From contig NZ_JAAQOM010000003.1 in the NCBI RefSeq assembly GCF_011682055.1, positions 62,001 to 126,000 of the forward strand: a DNA stretch of 64,000 nt. Reading direction: 5' to 3'. Each line of letters begins with the position of its first letter. The first letter of the stretch is position 1. Under the pieces are notes generated by a model. That model was not told the origin of the DNA, did not search any database, and saw only the letters and a program-made list of their open reading frames with translations. Position numbers and translations under genes: made by a program. Shown here piece after piece: positions 40,757-50,025 of the stretch. The DNA comes from Telluria antibiotica (GTDB taxonomy: Bacteria > Pseudomonadota > Gammaproteobacteria > Burkholderiales > Burkholderiaceae_D).

Positions 40757-40836
40757 CAGGGTAGGGTGCGGCTGTACCGCGGATCCGGCATCACGGCGGC
40801 CTTGACGCCGTCCTCGCGCCCCGGTCCACCCTACCG
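40757..40836. repeat. REP-like intergenic repeat, family 1, copy 2
   Basis: Between divergently degenerate ends GGGTAGGGTGCGG and CCGGTCCACCCTAC lies a GC-rich core, giving an inverted GTAGGGTG pair. The right motif contains the TAG stop codon of prmC (complement 40831-40833), as in copy 1. Similarity to the other copies is limited to the GTAGGGTGG ends. Confidence 0.5.
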
Positions 40837-41658
40837 ACGACGGCCGCCGCTCACGCGTTCGATCCCGGCCAGGTCCTGCCAGCTTTGCACGTCCGTGAAA
40901 CCGGCGTCGAGCAGCAGCGTGCGCACGGCCGCCGCCTGGTCGTATCCGTGCTCCAGCAGCAGCCAGCCGCCCGGCACGAGGTAAAGCGGGCTTCCGGCGA
41001 CGATCGTGCGCAGCGCGGACAGGCCGTCCGCGTGGTCGGTCAGCGCGCCCACCGGCTCGAAGCGCAAATCGCCCTGCGCAAGGTGTGCGTCGCCGGCCGC
41101 GATGTAGGGTGGGTTCGAGGCGATCACGTCGAAGGTGGCGGCGGCGGCGAGCGCGTCGAACCAGCTGCTTGCCAGGAAGCGCACGCGCGCGCCGTTGGCC
41201 GCCGCATTCGCTTGGGCCACGGCCAGCGCGTCGGGACTGACGTCCAGTGCCGTGACGTCGGCGTCGGGCCGCGTGTGCGCCACGGCGACGGCGATCGCGC
41301 CGCTGCCGGTGCCCATGTCGAGCAGGCGGGACGGCCCTTGCGGCAGGCGTTCGAGCGCCAGTTCCACGATCAGTTCCGTGTCCGGACGAGGAATCAGCAC
41401 GGCGGGGCCGACTTGAAAATCGAGACCGAAGAATTCACGCTTGCCGACGATGTAGGCGATCGGCTCGCCCTGCAGCCGGCGCGCCACGAGGTCGCTGAGG
41501 CGCGCCGCTTCGTCGGCGCCGAGGGGCCGGTCGCCCTGCGTGATCAGCTGCACGCGCGACAGGCCCGTCGCGTGGCACAGCAGGATGCGGTTTTCCAGCG
41601 GATCGAGGGGCAGGGCCGCCTGCACCGCGGCGATGGGAGTGTCGGGCTCGATGGTCAT
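40831..41658 (-). CDS. prmC: peptide chain release factor N5-glutamine methyltransferase
   Basis: A 275-residue SAM-dependent enzyme that methylates the GGQ glutamine of release factors RF1 and RF2. The N-terminal helical domain is followed by LIPRPDTELIVEL, the SAM loop DMGTGSGAIAVAVA (about 114-127) and the NPPY motif (182-185) that holds the target glutamine. ATG 41658 overlaps the dsbB stop (TGATG). With prfA upstream, the enzyme and its substrate are encoded close together. Confidence 0.94.
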   Translation of the reverse strand: MTIEPDTPIAAVQAALPLDPLENRILLCHATGLSRVQLITQGDRPLGADEAARLSDLVARRLQGEPIAYIVGKREFFGLDFQVGPAVLIPRPDTELIVELALERLPQGPSRLLDMGTGSGAIAVAVAHTRPDADVTALDVSPDALAVAQANAAANGARVRFLASSWFDALAAAATFDVIASNPPYIAAGDAHLAQGDLRFEPVGALTDHADGLSALRTIVAGSPLYLVPGGWLLLEHGYDQAAAVRTLLLDAGFTDVQSWQDLAGIERVSGGRRR

Positions 41659-42128
41659 CAACGTGCGCGCCGCACCAGCACCCAGGCGAGGGCCAGGGTG
41701 AGGATCACGAACCATACGGCGGACCACTGTGGCACGTTCAGGCCGAACACGGTTTCCTGGGCGGCTTCGCACAGGCCGTCGGCGCGGAACAGCCACGGCA
41801 TCATGGTCGCAGTCGGGATCTTGTTCAGCGTGGTCTCCATCGGATCGATGCCGCACGAAAAGCCCGGGTGCGCCAGCACGTACAGATGCTTGCCGACGAC
41901 GCCGAGGCCGCCCAGCGCACACAACAGCGCGAGCCCGGCACCGGCCTTGATCTTGTCGGCGAAAGCGCCGATGAGGCTGAACAGCGCGATGCCGAGGAAC
42001 AGGTAGCGCTGGATCACGCACAGCGGGCAGGGCAGCATGTCCTTCGCGTGCTGCAGGTAAAGGGCGGTGCCGACCAGGGCGATGCTGACGGCGGCGATGG
42101 CGAGCAGGAGATTGCGGGACGAAGACAT
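41658..42128 (-). CDS. dsbB: disulfide bond formation protein B
   Basis: A 156-residue four-helix quinone reductase that reoxidises DsbA. The first redox pair Cys34/Cys37 is in PCPLCVIQR; the second pair is Cys92 (FSCGID) and Cys120 (DGLCEAA). Length fits DsbB. It lies between prfA and prmC, its stop overlapping the prmC start, an addition to the usual hemA-prfA-prmC order. A 275-base gap holding a family-2 repeat separates it from prfA, and probably contains its own promoter. Confidence 0.92.
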   Translation of the reverse strand: MSSSRNLLLAIAAVSIALVGTALYLQHAKDMLPCPLCVIQRYLFLGIALFSLIGAFADKIKAGAGLALLCALGGLGVVGKHLYVLAHPGFSCGIDPMETTLNKIPTATMMPWLFRADGLCEAAQETVFGLNVPQWSAVWFVILTLALAWVLVRRAR

Positions 42129-42189
42129 GGTTTCCTGAGTGGTCGTTATCGAAAAAGTTATTTTCAGTGTAGCAACTTATAACCGTCTT

Positions 42190-42402
42190 AATTCGGGGTC
42201 AGAGCACATTCTTCGTGAAATTCGGGGTCAGAGCACATTTCGGGGAAATATCGTAAAGGCTGTTATCGGCCGCCCCGCAGCGTGGACGTCGGCAGATCAT
42301 CGATGCGGCCAGCGGCTGTTTGGCAGAATTCATGTTGTCGGGACATGGTTCGAAAATGTGCTCTGACCCCGGAAAACCCCGGAAAAGTGCTCTGACCCCG
42401 AA
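42190..42402. repeat. inverted repeat element, family 2, copy B
   Basis: Two direct copies of AATTCGGGGTCAGAGCA (42190-42206, 42219-42235) and two inverted, slightly decayed copies (starting 42359 and 42388) enclose a 123-base core. The final copy abuts the TAA stop of prfA (complement 42404-42406). The right edge of the core resembles copy C (CATGGTTCGAAAATG versus CATGTTTTGAAAAG). Confidence 0.85.
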
Positions 42403-42403
42403 G

Positions 42404-43483
42404 TTAGTCGCCCAGCGCCGCCAGCTGTTCCGCCTGGTGCTCGGCCGACAGGGCGTTCGTCAGTTCGGCCAGGTCGCCGTCCATGATCATGTCCAGCTTG
42501 TACAAGGTCAGGTTGATGCGATGGTCGGTCAGGCGGCCCTGCGGGAAATTGTACGTGCGGATGCGCTCGCTGCGGTCGCCCGAGCCGATCAGGCTCTTGC
42601 GCGTCGCCGCTTCCTTGCTCTGCTGCTCGCGGAGTTGCACGTCCTTGATGCGCGCGGCCAGCACCTTCATCGCCTGCGCCTTGTTCTTGTGCTGGCTGCG
42701 GTCGTCCTGGCATTCGACGACGATGCCGGTCGGCAGGTGCGTCAGGCGCACGGCGGAATCCGTCTTGTTGATGTGCTGACCGCCGGCGCCCGAGGCGCGG
42801 TACGTGTCGATGCGCAGGTCGGCCGGGTTGATCTGCACGTCTTCCACTTCGTCCGCTTCCGGCATCACGGCGACGGTGCACGCGGACGTGTGGATGCGGC
42901 CCTGCGTTTCCGTCGCCGGCACACGCTGCACGCGGTGGCCGCCCGATTCGAACTTCAGCTTCGAGTAGGCGCCCTGGCCGACGATGCGCACGATGACTTC
43001 GCGGTAGCCGCCCAGGTCGGACGGCGATTCCGACACCATCTCCACCTGCCAGCGGTTGCGCTCCGCGTAGCGCGTGTACATGCGCAGCAGGTCGCCCGCG
43101 AACAGCGCCGATTCGTCGCCGCCCGTGCCCGCGCGGATCTCGAGGAAGATGTTGCGCTCGTCGTTTTCGTCCTTCGGCAGCAGCATCTTCTGCAGCTCGA
43201 GGTCCAGTTCCGCGATGCGCGCCTTCGCTGTGTCGATCTCGTCCTGGGCGAATTCCTTCATGTCCGGATCGGCCAGCATCTCCTGTGCGGCGGCGATGTC
43301 GCCCTGCGCCGTCTGGTAGTGGCGATAGACGGCCACGAGCGGGCTCAATTCGGCGTGTTCGCGGTTCAGCTTGCGGAAGCTGTCCATATTCGCGGTGGCG
43401 CCTTCGGACATCAGGAGTTCGTCCAGTTCGACGAGACGGTTGGCCAGTTGGTCCAGCTTGGCCAGCATGGAGGGTTTCATCAT
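42404..43483 (-). CDS. prfA: peptide chain release factor 1
   Basis: A 359-residue RF1 that recognises UAA and UAG stop codons. The [18 protein letters not shown] region, the anticodon-like PAT tripeptide at about 189-191 and the catalytic GGQ at 234-236 in [11 protein letters not shown] are intact. Two adjacent ATGs (43483, 43480) are possible starts; an AAGAA stretch is just upstream. It follows hemA by 69 bases on the same strand. Confidence 0.95.
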   Translation of the reverse strand: MMKPSMLAKLDQLANRLVELDELLMSEGATANMDSFRKLNREHAELSPLVAVYRHYQTAQGDIAAAQEMLADPDMKEFAQDEIDTAKARIAELDLELQKMLLPKDENDERNIFLEIRAGTGGDESALFAGDLLRMYTRYAERNRWQVEMVSESPSDLGGYREVIVRIVGQGAYSKLKFESGGHRVQRVPATETQGRIHTSACTVAVMPEADEVEDVQINPADLRIDTYRASGAGGQHINKTDSAVRLTHLPTGIVVECQDDRSQHKNKAQAMKVLAARIKDVQLREQQSKEAATRKSLIGSGDRSERIRTYNFPQGRLTDHRINLTLYKLDMIMDGDLAELTNALSAEHQAEQLAALGD

Positions 43484-43552
43484 GTTCTTATCGGAATGAC
43501 AGCAGACAAGCCGCAGGAAGCGGCACGCGGGGCAACGAAGGCGTTTAGGCCG

Positions 43553-44827
43553 CTAACGGCGGCCGCGGAACAGCTGGGGCAGGAGGCTCGCGAGGCGGGC
43601 GCGCTCATCGCCCTGGGCGCGGTGCAGGGCCTGTTGCGGGCCGTGCAGGAATTTCGCGGTGAGGCCTTTCGACAGCGCGTCGAGCACCGTCTCGATGTCT
43701 TCCCCCTTGGCGAGCAGCTTGCGCGCCCGTTCCAGTTCGGCGAGACGCATCGCTTCGCTCGATTCATGCAGGTCGCGGATCACGGGCACGACGGCGCGGT
43801 CGCCGATCCAGTGCATGAACGATTGCACGCGCGTCTCGATGATCGCCTCGGCCTGGGCGACGGCGGCCTGGCGGCTCTCGACGCCGCTCTTGACCACCTC
43901 GGCGAGGTCGTCGACCGTGTACAGGAAGACGTCGTTCAGGCGGCCCACTTCCGGTTCGATGTCGCGCGGGACGGCCAGGTCGACCATGAACATGGGCCGG
44001 TGCCGGCGCGCCTTGATGGCACGCTCGACGAGGCCCTTGCCGATCAGGGGCAACGTGGAGCCGGTCGACGAGATGACGATGTCGAATTGCGGCAGCCGGT
44101 CGGACAGGTCGGCGAGGCTCAGGGCCTGGCCGTTGAAGCGCGCGGCCAGCGCCTCGCCGCGCGACAGCGTGCGGTTGGCGATCGTGATCGACTTCGGATT
44201 ATGGGCGGCGAAGTGGGTGACGCACAGCTCGATCATGTCGCCGGCGCCGATGAACAGCACGTTCTGTTCGCTGACGCGATCGAAGATGCGTTCCGACAGG
44301 CGCACGGCGGCGGCGGCCATCGACACGCTGTGCGCGCCGATCTCGGTCGTCGTGCGCACTTCCTTCGCGACGGCGAAGCTGCGCTGGAACAACTGGTGCA
44401 GATACGTGCCGAGGCCGCCCGCTTCGTCGGCGACGCGCACGGCGTCCTTCATTTGCCCGAGGATTTGCGCTTCGCCCAGCACCATCGAATCGAGGCCGGA
44501 GGCGACGCGGAACGCGTGGCGCACGGCGTCGTGCTGCGGCAGCATGTACAAATGCGGGCGCAGCTCGGAGAAATTCAGGTCGTGGTAGTCGGCCAGGAAG
44601 CGCGCCGAGGCATCGAGCGGATCGGGCGCGCAACTGGCCGCGTACATCTCCGTGCGGTTGCACGTCGAGAGCAGGGCCGCCTCGTCCTCTCCCCTCGTAT
44701 TGAACCGGGAGAACCACCCGCGCGCGGCCTGCACCGCGTCGCCCAGCTGCTCAGGCGCCAGCGCCAGTTGCTCGCGCAGCGAGACCGGTGCGGTGGTGTG
44801 ATTCAGGCCGACGGCGAGCAGTTGCAT
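43553..44827 (-). CDS. hemA: glutamyl-tRNA reductase
   Basis: A 424-residue HemA, first committed enzyme of tetrapyrrole synthesis from glutamyl-tRNA. Catalytic Cys56 is in TCNRTEMY, the NADPH-binding motif reads GAGDMIELC, and the C-terminal dimerisation helix region runs to FRGRR. It starts the hemA-prfA pair. The 5' region is short, shared with the response regulator's 3' end. Confidence 0.95.
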   Translation of the reverse strand: MQLLAVGLNHTTAPVSLREQLALAPEQLGDAVQAARGWFSRFNTRGEDEAALLSTCNRTEMYAASCAPDPLDASARFLADYHDLNFSELRPHLYMLPQHDAVRHAFRVASGLDSMVLGEAQILGQMKDAVRVADEAGGLGTYLHQLFQRSFAVAKEVRTTTEIGAHSVSMAAAAVRLSERIFDRVSEQNVLFIGAGDMIELCVTHFAAHNPKSITIANRTLSRGEALAARFNGQALSLADLSDRLPQFDIVISSTGSTLPLIGKGLVERAIKARRHRPMFMVDLAVPRDIEPEVGRLNDVFLYTVDDLAEVVKSGVESRQAAVAQAEAIIETRVQSFMHWIGDRAVVPVIRDLHESSEAMRLAELERARKLLAKGEDIETVLDALSKGLTAKFLHGPQQALHRAQGDERARLASLLPQLFRGRR

Positions 44828-44880
44828 GGGTGATCAAAAATTGGGCAGCGCGCCCATTATACCCCTACCGCGGCAGGGAT

Positions 44881-45570
44881 TCACGCGCCCAGTTTTTCCA
44901 GCCGATAGCCGTAGCTGTACACCGGCACGAGACGGAAACCGTTCTCCGGACGCAGGCGCAGTTTGTTGCGCACGCGCGAGACGTGGGTGTCCATCGTGCG
45001 CGACGGGATCGCCGTTTCGCGCACCCAGATCGATTCGTGGATGTACGCGCGCGACAGCGGCCGGCCGAGGTTGCGGAAAAACAGCAGCGCCAGGTTGAAT
45101 TCCTTGTGCGTGACGTCGATCTGCTCGCCGTCCATCATCAGGCGACCCGGGCGGGTTTCGAACACGTACGGGCCGAATTGCAGCTGCTCGGCACCGTTCT
45201 GCGACGGATACGCCCGGCGCAGCAGGGCCTGCGTGCGCGCGACCAGTTCGCCGCGGCGCAGCGGCTTGACGAGGTAGTCGTCCGCGCCGGCCGTGACGCC
45301 GGCCACGATGTCGTCCTCGGCCGAGGTGCCGGCCAGGAACATCGTCGGCGTGTTCGGCGCCAGTTTTTCCTTGGCACGGCGCAGGAGTTCCGCCGCCGGG
45401 ACGTCGGTCACTTGCCAATCGACGATCAGCAGGTCGGTGCTGTCCTTGCGGAGTTGTCCAAGTAGGTCTTTGCCGCTGTCAAACGCTTGACAGCTGTGCC
45501 CGGCCCCGTTGAGCACTTGGCAGATGAGCTCTGCTTGGGTCGTATCGTTGTCCAGTACGGATATTCTCAT
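44881..45570 (-). CDS. orphan OmpR-family response regulator
   Basis: A 229-residue two-component regulator. The receiver has the acidic pair Asp7/Asp9, phospho-acceptor Asp51 in LLIVDWQ, Thr82 region and Lys102 in YLVKPLRR. The C-terminal winged helix ends TMDTHVSRVRNKLRLRPENGF with YSYGYRL. No histidine kinase gene lies near, so the cognate kinase must be elsewhere. The ATG at 45570 gives a standard MRISVLDND start. The 209-base gap upstream (45571-45779) probably holds divergent promoters and is AT-rich. Confidence 0.9.
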   Translation of the reverse strand: MRISVLDNDTTQAELICQVLNGAGHSCQAFDSGKDLLGQLRKDSTDLLIVDWQVTDVPAAELLRRAKEKLAPNTPTMFLAGTSAEDDIVAGVTAGADDYLVKPLRRGELVARTQALLRRAYPSQNGAEQLQFGPYVFETRPGRLMMDGEQIDVTHKEFNLALLFFRNLGRPLSRAYIHESIWVRETAIPSRTMDTHVSRVRNKLRLRPENGFRLVPVYSYGYRLEKLGA

Positions 45571-45779
45571 GATGTTCGCTGTCTCGGCGTGTGGGACTCT
45601 ATGACCTCTCTGTAGGAACATTCCTACAATGTCACTAAATATATCAGACTTTTAAAAAGGAAAGCTACCGATGCCGCAGATAAATTCACATTTTCGTTGG
45701 GTAATTGCGTCATAGTCGTGTCAGCCCGACGACACACTCGCGGTTACACTGTCCTTAAATCCTTTGTTCAGGAGCGACT

Positions 45780-46286
45780 ATGTTCAGGAAAAAAAGCAAG
45801 GATGAGGAGTTCGCTCTGCTGCCGGTGTCCGGCCCGGACATCGAGCGCGTGCGCGAGCGCTGCCGCGGCCTCGTGCGCAAGCGCGCGGCCATTTCGGCGG
45901 GCGTGTCCGTGATTCCGCTGCCGGGTGTCGACGTCGTCGCGGATCTCTCCAGCTTCGCCGTGATGGTGGAAGAGATCAACCAGGCGTTCGGCCTGTCGCC
46001 CGATCAGATCGACCAGTTGCAGCCGCGCATGCGCATCGCCGCCTACCAGGCCGTGGCGGCGCTGGGCGGTACCCTGGTGGGCAAGATCGTGACGAAGGAA
46101 CTGGTGCTGAAACTGTTACGGAAATCGGGCGCCAAGCTGGCCGCGAAGTCGGCGGCGAAGATCGTGCCGCTGGCGGGACAGCTCGCGTCGGCCGCGATCG
46201 GTTTCGCGCTGTTCAGGCAGATGGGCTACCAGCACATCGAGGCGTGCACGCGCGTGGCGCGCGAGGTGGCAGCGGCGCCGGCATAA
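45780..46286 (+). CDS. DUF697-like small membrane-associated protein
   Basis: A 168-residue protein like the DUF697 domain found in E. coli YcjF and linked to GTPase families. It begins with a charged helix (PDIERVRERCRGLVRKRAAISAG), then GVSVIPLPGVDVVADLSSFAVMVEEIN, a typical amphipathic stretch, and a hydrophobic C-terminal helix (VPLAGQLASAAIGFALFRQMGY). No GTPase neighbour here. The start is an ATG after AGGAG. Function unknown. Confidence 0.65.
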   Translation: MFRKKSKDEEFALLPVSGPDIERVRERCRGLVRKRAAISAGVSVIPLPGVDVVADLSSFAVMVEEINQAFGLSPDQIDQLQPRMRIAAYQAVAALGGTLVGKIVTKELVLKLLRKSGAKLAAKSAAKIVPLAGQLASAAIGFALFRQMGYQHIEACTRVAREVAAAPA

Positions 46287-46315
46287 ACAACCGGCGCGGC
46301 GCGGGATGGTCAGCG

Positions 46316-46375
46316 GGGTAGCGTGGGCTCTCCGAGCCCACGCGTGACGCATGTGGATCGTTGGCGTTACGCGTC
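46316..46375. repeat. REP-like intergenic repeat, family 1, copy 3
   Basis: A hairpin GCGTGGGCTC/GAGCCCACGC is followed by CACGCGTGACGC and then TTGGCGTTACGCGT, identical to part of copy 1. The TAA stop of minE (complement 46367-46369) is inside the GTTACGCGT segment. This fills the convergent gap between the DUF697-like gene and minE. Confidence 0.75.
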
Positions 46376-46618
46376 CGGCAGGACGACGTTGACGTCGAGC
46401 ACTTCCAGGTTGCCCTGGCGGTCGAGGGAGATCTTGATGTCCTCGGCGTTGACCTTCGTGTATTTCGAGATCACTTCGATCAACTCGCGGTGCAATGCCG
46501 GCAGGAAGTCCGGCCCGCCGCGGCCGCTGCGTTCGCGGGCGATGATGATCTGCAGCCTTTCCTTGGCCGCAGTCGCGCTTTTCTGGTTCTTGGGGAACAG
46601 GAAGGAGAGCAGGGGCAT
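46367..46618 (-). CDS. minE: cell division topological specificity factor MinE
   Basis: An 83-residue MinE that stimulates MinD ATPase and drives pole-to-pole oscillation. It begins [27 protein letters not shown], the usual amphipathic membrane-binding and MinD-contacting region, and ends with the dimer beta-strand segment [14 protein letters not shown]. It starts one base after minD on the same strand. Its stop lies in a repeat. Confidence 0.95.
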   Translation of the reverse strand: MPLLSFLFPKNQKSATAAKERLQIIIARERSGRGGPDFLPALHRELIEVISKYTKVNAEDIKISLDRQGNLEVLDVNVVLPDA

Positions 46619-46619
46619 A

Positions 46620-47435
46620 TCACTTTGCTCCGAACAGACGCTGCAGGAAGCCCGGCTTCTCGTAGTTGGTGAAGCGCAGCGGGATTTCTTCGCCGAGGAA
46701 GCGCGACACGACGTCCTGGTAGGCCTGGGCCACGTCCGTATCCTTGAAATGGATGGCCGGGTTGCCCTGGTTCGACGCGTGCAGCACCGCTTCCGATTCC
46801 GGAATGATGCCCAGCAGGGGGATGCGCAGGATTTCCTGCACGTCCTCGTACGACAGCATCTCGTCGTTTTCCACGCGGCGCGGCGAATAACGGGTGATCA
46901 ACAGGTGTTCCTTGACGGGCTCGCCGCCGCTCTGGGCGCGGCGCGACTTGGCCTGCAGGATGCCCAGGATGCGGTCGGAGTCGCGCACGGACGACACTTC
47001 CGGATTGGTGACGATCAGCGCCTCGTCGGCGAACGTCAGCGCCATCAGCGCGCCGTGCTCGATGCCGGCCGGCGAGTCGCAGATGATGTATTCGAAGTCC
47101 ATCTTGACCAACTCGTTCAACACTTGCTCGACGCCTTCTTCCGTCAGCGCGTCCTTGTCGCGCGTCTGGGAGGCCGGGAGGATGAACAGGTTGTCGCAGT
47201 GCTTGTCCTTGATCAGGGCCTGGGTCAGGCTCGCTTCGCCATTGACGACATTGATCAGGTCATAGACGACGCGGCGTTCGCAACCCATGATCAGGTCGAG
47301 GTTGCGCAGGCCGACGTCGAAGTCGATGACGGCCGTCTTGTGGCCGCGCATCGCGAGGCCCGACGAGAAACTTGCGCTCGAGGTGGTCTTGCCCACACCG
47401 CCCTTACCGGACGTTACAACGATAATTCTTGCCAT
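46620..47435 (-). CDS. minD: septum site-determining ATPase MinD
   Basis: A 271-residue deviant Walker ATPase that binds the membrane with MinC to block polar FtsZ rings. The Walker A motif [11 protein letters not shown] is at about 10-20, [14 protein letters not shown] follows, and the C-terminal [12 protein letters not shown] is a typical amphipathic membrane-targeting helix. It lies between minC (52-base gap) and minE (one-base gap). Confidence 0.97.
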   Translation of the reverse strand: MARIIVVTSGKGGVGKTTSSASFSSGLAMRGHKTAVIDFDVGLRNLDLIMGCERRVVYDLINVVNGEASLTQALIKDKHCDNLFILPASQTRDKDALTEEGVEQVLNELVKMDFEYIICDSPAGIEHGALMALTFADEALIVTNPEVSSVRDSDRILGILQAKSRRAQSGGEPVKEHLLITRYSPRRVENDEMLSYEDVQEILRIPLLGIIPESEAVLHASNQGNPAIHFKDTDVAQAYQDVVSRFLGEEIPLRFTNYEKPGFLQRLFGAK

Positions 47436-47487
47436 GAAAAAAATGTGTCCTATTCAGTATCTGGTCAATGCTGGTACCGGGGCGCGC

Positions 47488-48273
47488 TCAGTTGCGGGGC
47501 GCCGAACCCAGCGATGATATATCGATTCGGTCGCCGACCAAACGGATTTGTGCCGGCTGGCGTGCCACGTCGGCCGGAAAACCCTCGTCGAACGTGCGGT
47601 AGACGCCTGCGATCGACACCAGTTCCGGCTGCAGTTGCAGCGCGAAGATGCGCGCGCCCGCATTGCCGGACGCGCCCGCCAGCGCGCGCCCGTGCAGCGG
47701 CGCGTACACGTGGATGCTGCCGTCGGCAATGAGCTCGGCGCCATTGTTCACGACGGCGGTCACGATCAGGTCGGTGCCGCGTGCGTAGATGCGCTGTCCG
47801 GCGCGCACGGGCGTGTCGACGATCATCGCCTGGGCCGACATGGCCGGCGCCGGTGCGGGGGCCGCGACGGGAGCCGGTGCGGGCTCGGCTGCTTCGATGG
47901 GCGCCGGCGCGGGCATCTCGCGTTCGCGGCCGCCGTTCGTCTGCAGGCCGCTGGTGCCGTCGTCCAGGAACAGGTCGTGGGCACGGATCACGTGGTGCAG
48001 CGCGGCCGGCGCGCCGCGCACGGCGACGGCGTTCAGGCGGTATTTCTTCAGCAGCGCGACCAGCGCCTCCCAATCGATGTGCGCGGCCTCCTCGGCGATG
48101 CCGGCGACGTCGATGACGGCGAATTCATCCTCGAAGAAATCGGAGACGCCCCCGGTCATCTGCTTCAGCGCGGCATCGATCGCGATCGGATCGGCCGAAT
48201 GCAGGATGGTCGAAATGGCCACGACCGTGGAGATCTTGATTTCGATGGGCAGGGAGCTCGGGCTTTTGGGCAT
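47488..48273 (-). CDS. minC: septum site-determining protein MinC
   Basis: A 261-residue inhibitor of FtsZ polymerisation. An N-terminal domain (VVAISTILHSADPIAIDAAL region) is joined by an Ala/Pro linker (about 140-165) to the C-terminal beta-helix domain with VRAGQRIYARGTDLIVTAVVNNGAELIADG, shown here only in part: GQRIYARGTDL and NGAELIADGSIHVY, the MinD-binding surface. First gene of the minCDE operon; the promoter should lie within the AT-rich gap upstream. Confidence 0.93.
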   Translation of the reverse strand: MPKSPSSLPIEIKISTVVAISTILHSADPIAIDAALKQMTGGVSDFFEDEFAVIDVAGIAEEAAHIDWEALVALLKKYRLNAVAVRGAPAALHHVIRAHDLFLDDGTSGLQTNGGREREMPAPAPIEAAEPAPAPVAAPAPAPAMSAQAMIVDTPVRAGQRIYARGTDLIVTAVVNNGAELIADGSIHVYAPLHGRALAGASGNAGARIFALQLQPELVSIAGVYRTFDEGFPADVARQPAQIRLVGDRIDISSLGSAPRN

Positions 48274-48745
48274 AAATCAATGTGGTTGGCTTAGCCCGTG
48301 CATTCTACTTTGAAATTTAGCCCAAAGGAAAAGGGTTTTGGCCGAGTTTAGACGGGCGGCAATCGATGTTTCCAGAACAAAAATAATGTCTCATAAAGAT
48401 ACTCAGCCTTAAGCAAAATCAAACCAGAGACTATTTTTTCCGTTGAATAAGCTGATAAGATTGATTTTGCTTAAACAAACTTTAAGCGGGGTCACTAATA
48501 TTGTTGGCTTTCTGTCCAAGCCTGAGCGGAGATTGTGATTCATCAAGCGCACAACGTGGACGACCTGCCGCGCCCACCGGTGTCTGCCGCATTCGATGCA
48601 ATCCATGCATGCGGAGTTGCCGCCGGCTTAACGCAATCGTTGTGCTGTTTTTTCGGATTCTTCCAGGCCTGGCCAGAAATGGCCGACAGCAGGGCTGTCC
48701 ACTCATTGAACCCCGGCCGATGTGGCCGGGATACCGGAGATTGAT
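48274..48745. other. 472-base gap between minC and phaA
   Basis: An unusually AT-rich stretch (especially 48300-48530) between two divergent genes, probably holding the minC and phaA promoters. It contains a 14-bp perfect inverted repeat (listed separately) and a weakly similar GC hairpin. Short frames exist but have no plausible ribosome sites or family features, so I see no gene. Confidence 0.6.
48409..48474. repeat. 14-bp perfect inverted repeat
   Basis: TTAAGCAAAATCAA (48409-48422) is the exact reverse complement of TTGATTTTGCTTAA (48461-48474), separated by 38 bases. AT-rich composition contrasts with the surroundings. It might be an operator, an RNA hairpin or a transposon footprint; nothing nearby decides. 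Confidence 0.7.
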
Positions 48746-49921
48746 ATGGAAGATGTTGTAATCGTGGCCGCCGGCCGTACTGCAATCGGCAAGTTCGGTG
48801 GCACGCTCTCAAAAATTCCGGCTGCCGAGCTAGGCGCCCAGGTCATCAAGCACCTGCTGACGAAGACGGGCATCGATCCGGCCGCCGTCAGCGAAGTCAT
48901 CATGGGTCAGGTCCTCACGGCCGGCACTGGCCAGAACCCGGCACGCCAGGCCGTCATCAAGAGCGGCCTGCCGGACAAGGTCCCGGCCTTCACCCTCAAC
49001 ATGGTGTGCGGCTCCGGCCTGCGCGCCACCCACCTCGCGGCCCAGGCCATCAAGTGCGGCGACGCCTCGATCGTCATCGCCGGCGGCCAGGAAAACATGA
49101 GCGCCTCGCCGCACGTGCTGAACGGTTCGCGCGACGGCTTCCGCATGGGCGACGCCAAGCTGACCGACACGATGATCGTCGACGGCCTGTGGGACGTCTA
49201 CAACCAGTACCACATGGGCGTGACGGCCGAGAACGTCGCGCGCAAGTACGAGATCTCGCGCCAGGAACAGGACGAGTTCGCGCTGCAGTCGCAGCTGAAG
49301 GCCGAGGCCGCCATCAAGGCCGGCAAGTTCAAGGACGAGATCATCCCCATCGAGATCCCGTCCAAGAAGGGCCCGACCGTGTTCGATACCGACGAGTATC
49401 CGAAGCATGGCGCCACCCTGGAAGGCCTGTCCAGCCTGCGTCCCGCGTTCAACAAGGAAGGCACCGTGACGGCCGGTAACGCGTCCGGCCTGAACGACGG
49501 CGCCGCCGCCGTGATCATGATGTCGGCGTCGAAGGCCAAGGAACTGGGCCTGACGCCGATCGCCCGCATCAAGGCGTATTCGTCGGCTGGCCTCGACCCC
49601 TCGATCATGGGCATGGGCCCCGTCGATGCCGCCCGCCAGTGCCTGGAACGGGCCGGCTGGAAGCACGATGAAGTCGACCTGATGGAAATCAACGAAGCCT
49701 TCGCCGCCCAGGCCGTCGCCGTCAACAAGGAGATGGGCTGGGACACGTCGAAGATCAACGTGAACGGCGGCGCGATCGCGCTGGGCCATCCGATCGGTGC
49801 CTCGGGCGCGCGCGTGCTCGTGAGCCTGCTGCACGAAATGGTCCGCCGCGACGCCAAGAAGGGCCTCGCCGCCCTGTGCATCGGCGGCGGCATGGGCGTG
49901 GCCCTGGCGGTCGAGCGCTGA
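48746..49921 (+). CDS. phaA: acetyl-CoA C-acetyltransferase
   Basis: A 391-residue thiolase condensing two acetyl-CoA to acetoacetyl-CoA. Catalytic Cys88 (MVCGSG), His348 ([10 protein letters not shown]) and Cys378 (CIGGGMG) are present. ATG 48746 follows a CCGGAGATTG site; a GTG/ATG extension adds eight residues. With phaB next, it supplies the precursor for polyhydroxybutyrate; AtoB-like degradative use is the alternative. No phaC is beside it. Confidence 0.93.
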   Translation: MEDVVIVAAGRTAIGKFGGTLSKIPAAELGAQVIKHLLTKTGIDPAAVSEVIMGQVLTAGTGQNPARQAVIKSGLPDKVPAFTLNMVCGSGLRATHLAAQAIKCGDASIVIAGGQENMSASPHVLNGSRDGFRMGDAKLTDTMIVDGLWDVYNQYHMGVTAENVARKYEISRQEQDEFALQSQLKAEAAIKAGKFKDEIIPIEIPSKKGPTVFDTDEYPKHGATLEGLSSLRPAFNKEGTVTAGNASGLNDGAAAVIMMSASKAKELGLTPIARIKAYSSAGLDPSIMGMGPVDAARQCLERAGWKHDEVDLMEINEAFAAQAVAVNKEMGWDTSKINVNGGAIALGHPIGASGARVLVSLLHEMVRRDAKKGLAALCIGGGMGVALAVER

Positions 49922-50025
49922 CACGGTCGGCACGGCGCCCCCGCTGCCGGGGCGCCGGCGCCGCATCAGCGGCATGGGTAATCAGGAAATTGTACGCAAA
50001 TCAAGCGAAAAACTAGGAGAAGACA

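Noticed and set aside
48409..48812. Several short frames in the minC-phaA gap
   Set aside because: They overlap one another on both strands, have no ribosome sites and no family features, and the region is much more AT-rich than coding DNA here.
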